50,477 nucleotides of DNA. Source: a virus. The notes under the pieces are model-generated. The model was not told the origin of the DNA and ran no database searches. It saw nothing but the letters and a program-made list of their open reading frames with translations. The stretch covers positions 1 to 50,477 of the IMG/VR virus record IMGVR_UViG_3300043469_002569, one strand, 5' to 3'. The position numbers were made by a program, and so were the translations under genes. Shown here one piece after another: positions 49,643 through 50,477 of the stretch; the stretch's first letter is position 1, and each line of letters starts with the position of its first letter.

Positions 49643-50477
49643 ATGAAACTTACCTGCTTCATCTTCACGCACGCCCCCGAGGCTCCACTGCTCGCCCGCT
49701 GCATCGCCACCGCCGGGGCAGGGAAGGGGATCCATGACGCCTCCTTCGTCGTCGTCGAGGACGGCAACGCGCCGCTTCCGCAGGCGGACCGGAACGCTCT
49801 CGCCGCCAATGGGGTGCCCGTCGTTCGCACGGTCCAGCCCCGTCGCGGCAACCTCCGGGGCGTGCGCTGGTTCACCGAGCAGATGGCCGTGATGTCGGAC
49901 CATGCGGGCGAAGCGGACATCGTCCTCAAGATCGACCCGGACACGCTCGTCCTGTCGCTCGCCAACGTGGTCAAGCCGCTGATGGACAAGCCCGGTCTGG
50001 CAGGTGCCGGTTACGGTCGGGACGACCGCTACGTCTATGGTCCGTGCTATGCGTTCCGCCGCTGGATCGTGGATTACCTGGCCGCGAAGTATGCCGTGCT
50101 GGCCGGCGTCGAGCAGGAGGAGTTGCGGGTAGCCACCGCGATCACCAACGGCGGTTCCATGGCACGGCCGGTCCACGAGGACGTGTTGCTCAGCCGCGAG
50201 GCCCTTGCCTTCGGTGAACTCGACTTCGGGCAGAAACGTGCCCGCTGGCGGCATGACAAGGACGGCCGCGAGATGGCCGCGGTGAAGGCGGGTGTCGATG
50301 TGGTGCTGTTCGGCAACCCCGGCCCGGTCTCCCACGGTGGTGGCGACATACGCCCGGTGATCTCGCGGGTGATGGATTCGTTCCTGGCCGCCGACACCAC
50401 AGCCGAGCCGCTTCCCGAGGGGCAGAAGCCCGTCGTGGTCCTCGGCCTCGGGCCCGGGCGTTCCGGCACCTCGTTCA
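49643..50477 (+). CDS. Glycosyltransferase probably fused to a sulfotransferase (right end cut)
   Basis: A protein of at least 278 aa, open at the window edge. The N-terminus MKLTCFIFTHAPEAPLLARCIATAGAGKGIHDASFVVVEDG and the DxD-type VLKIDPDTLVL (about 93-103) fit a GT-A fold glycosyltransferase. The final residues are VVVLGLGPGRSGTSF, the 5'-phosphosulfate-binding loop of PAPS sulfotransferases, so a second domain probably follows. It may modify the phage or host surface sugars, or alter receptors. Confidence 0.75.
   Translation, partial: MKLTCFIFTHAPEAPLLARCIATAGAGKGIHDASFVVVEDGNAPLPQADRNALAANGVPVVRTVQPRRGNLRGVRWFTEQMAVMSDHAGEADIVLKIDPDTLVLSLANVVKPLMDKPGLAGAGYGRDDRYVYGPCYAFRRWIVDYLAAKYAVLAGVEQEELRVATAITNGGSMARPVHEDVLLSREALAFGELDFGQKRARWRHDKDGREMAAVKAGVDVVLFGNPGPVSHGGGDIRPVISRVMDSFLAADTTAEPLPEGQKPVVVLGLGPGRSGTSF

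Overview
The window is almost entirely the genome of a tailed, lambda-type (GpA/GpB/GpC) siphophage or prophage. Its genes are tightly packed, G+C is high, and most of the genome is transcribed rightward. I see no bacterial housekeeping gene, no integrase and no attachment site, so I cannot tell whether it is integrated. The host is not identifiable with confidence. The high G+C, the scarcity of Shine-Dalgarno sequences, and the amidoligase and ParB-rich gene content would fit a Verrucomicrobiota or related host, but this is a guess.

Layout. (1) 1-4897, leftward: an operon of an XRE regulator, an ImmA/IrrE protease, two unrecognised proteins and a type III-style adenine methyltransferase (Mod) that runs off the left edge. 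Divergent palindromic operators lie at 4964-5128. (2) 5175-13246, rightward early genes: a Sak4-like ATPase, a Cas4/RecB-like nuclease, a DUF669 protein, an SF2 helicase, a primase-RepA helicase fusion, a strongly structured non-coding stretch (11767-12009), two more early genes, and a tRNA with initiator (fMet) features but a very short D-arm. (3) 13258-16482: a NUMOD4-HNH endonuclease and a PD-(D/E)XK nuclease, facing a leftward block of TacAT-type GNAT toxin/DUF1778 antitoxin, two small plasmid-type proteins and an amidoligase. (4) 16743-23525: small unknown genes, a DUF2786 protein, a clamp-loader-like AAA+ protein, two ParB-domain proteins (one fused to a methyltransferase-like domain), a HAD-like protein and a CmoA-like methyltransferase. 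(5) 23522-30731: small and large terminase, a holin/lipoprotein-like protein, an M15 endolysin, gpW-like joiner, portal, S49 protease-scaffold and major capsid protein, ended by a good terminator. (6) 30905-32553: an AbiE-type toxin-antitoxin pair. (7) 32627-40180: head completion, tail tube, frameshifted tail chaperones, tape measure and distal tail. (8) 40198-42611: a lower-G+C two-gene cargo insert flanked by a 29-bp direct repeat. (9) 42656-50477: tail tip and fibre genes, including two tandem Tad2/DUF2829-like domains, a protein with 44 consecutive glycines, and a glycosyltransferase apparently continuing into a sulfotransferase.

How the parts fit. The XRE/ImmA pair and the TGTGTGAG palindromes look like the switch between the leftward modification/defence operon and the rightward lytic genes. 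The recombination and replication set copies the DNA, the ParB/methyltransferase set sits next to packaging, and three accessory modules (TacAT, AbiE, the 40-42 kb insert) are placed between or within conserved phage modules. The most unusual signal is a recurrent TTGAC(A/G/T) box, 13-18 nt upstream of eleven start codons and at other distances before four more, often followed by a small inverted repeat and without a Shine-Dalgarno sequence.
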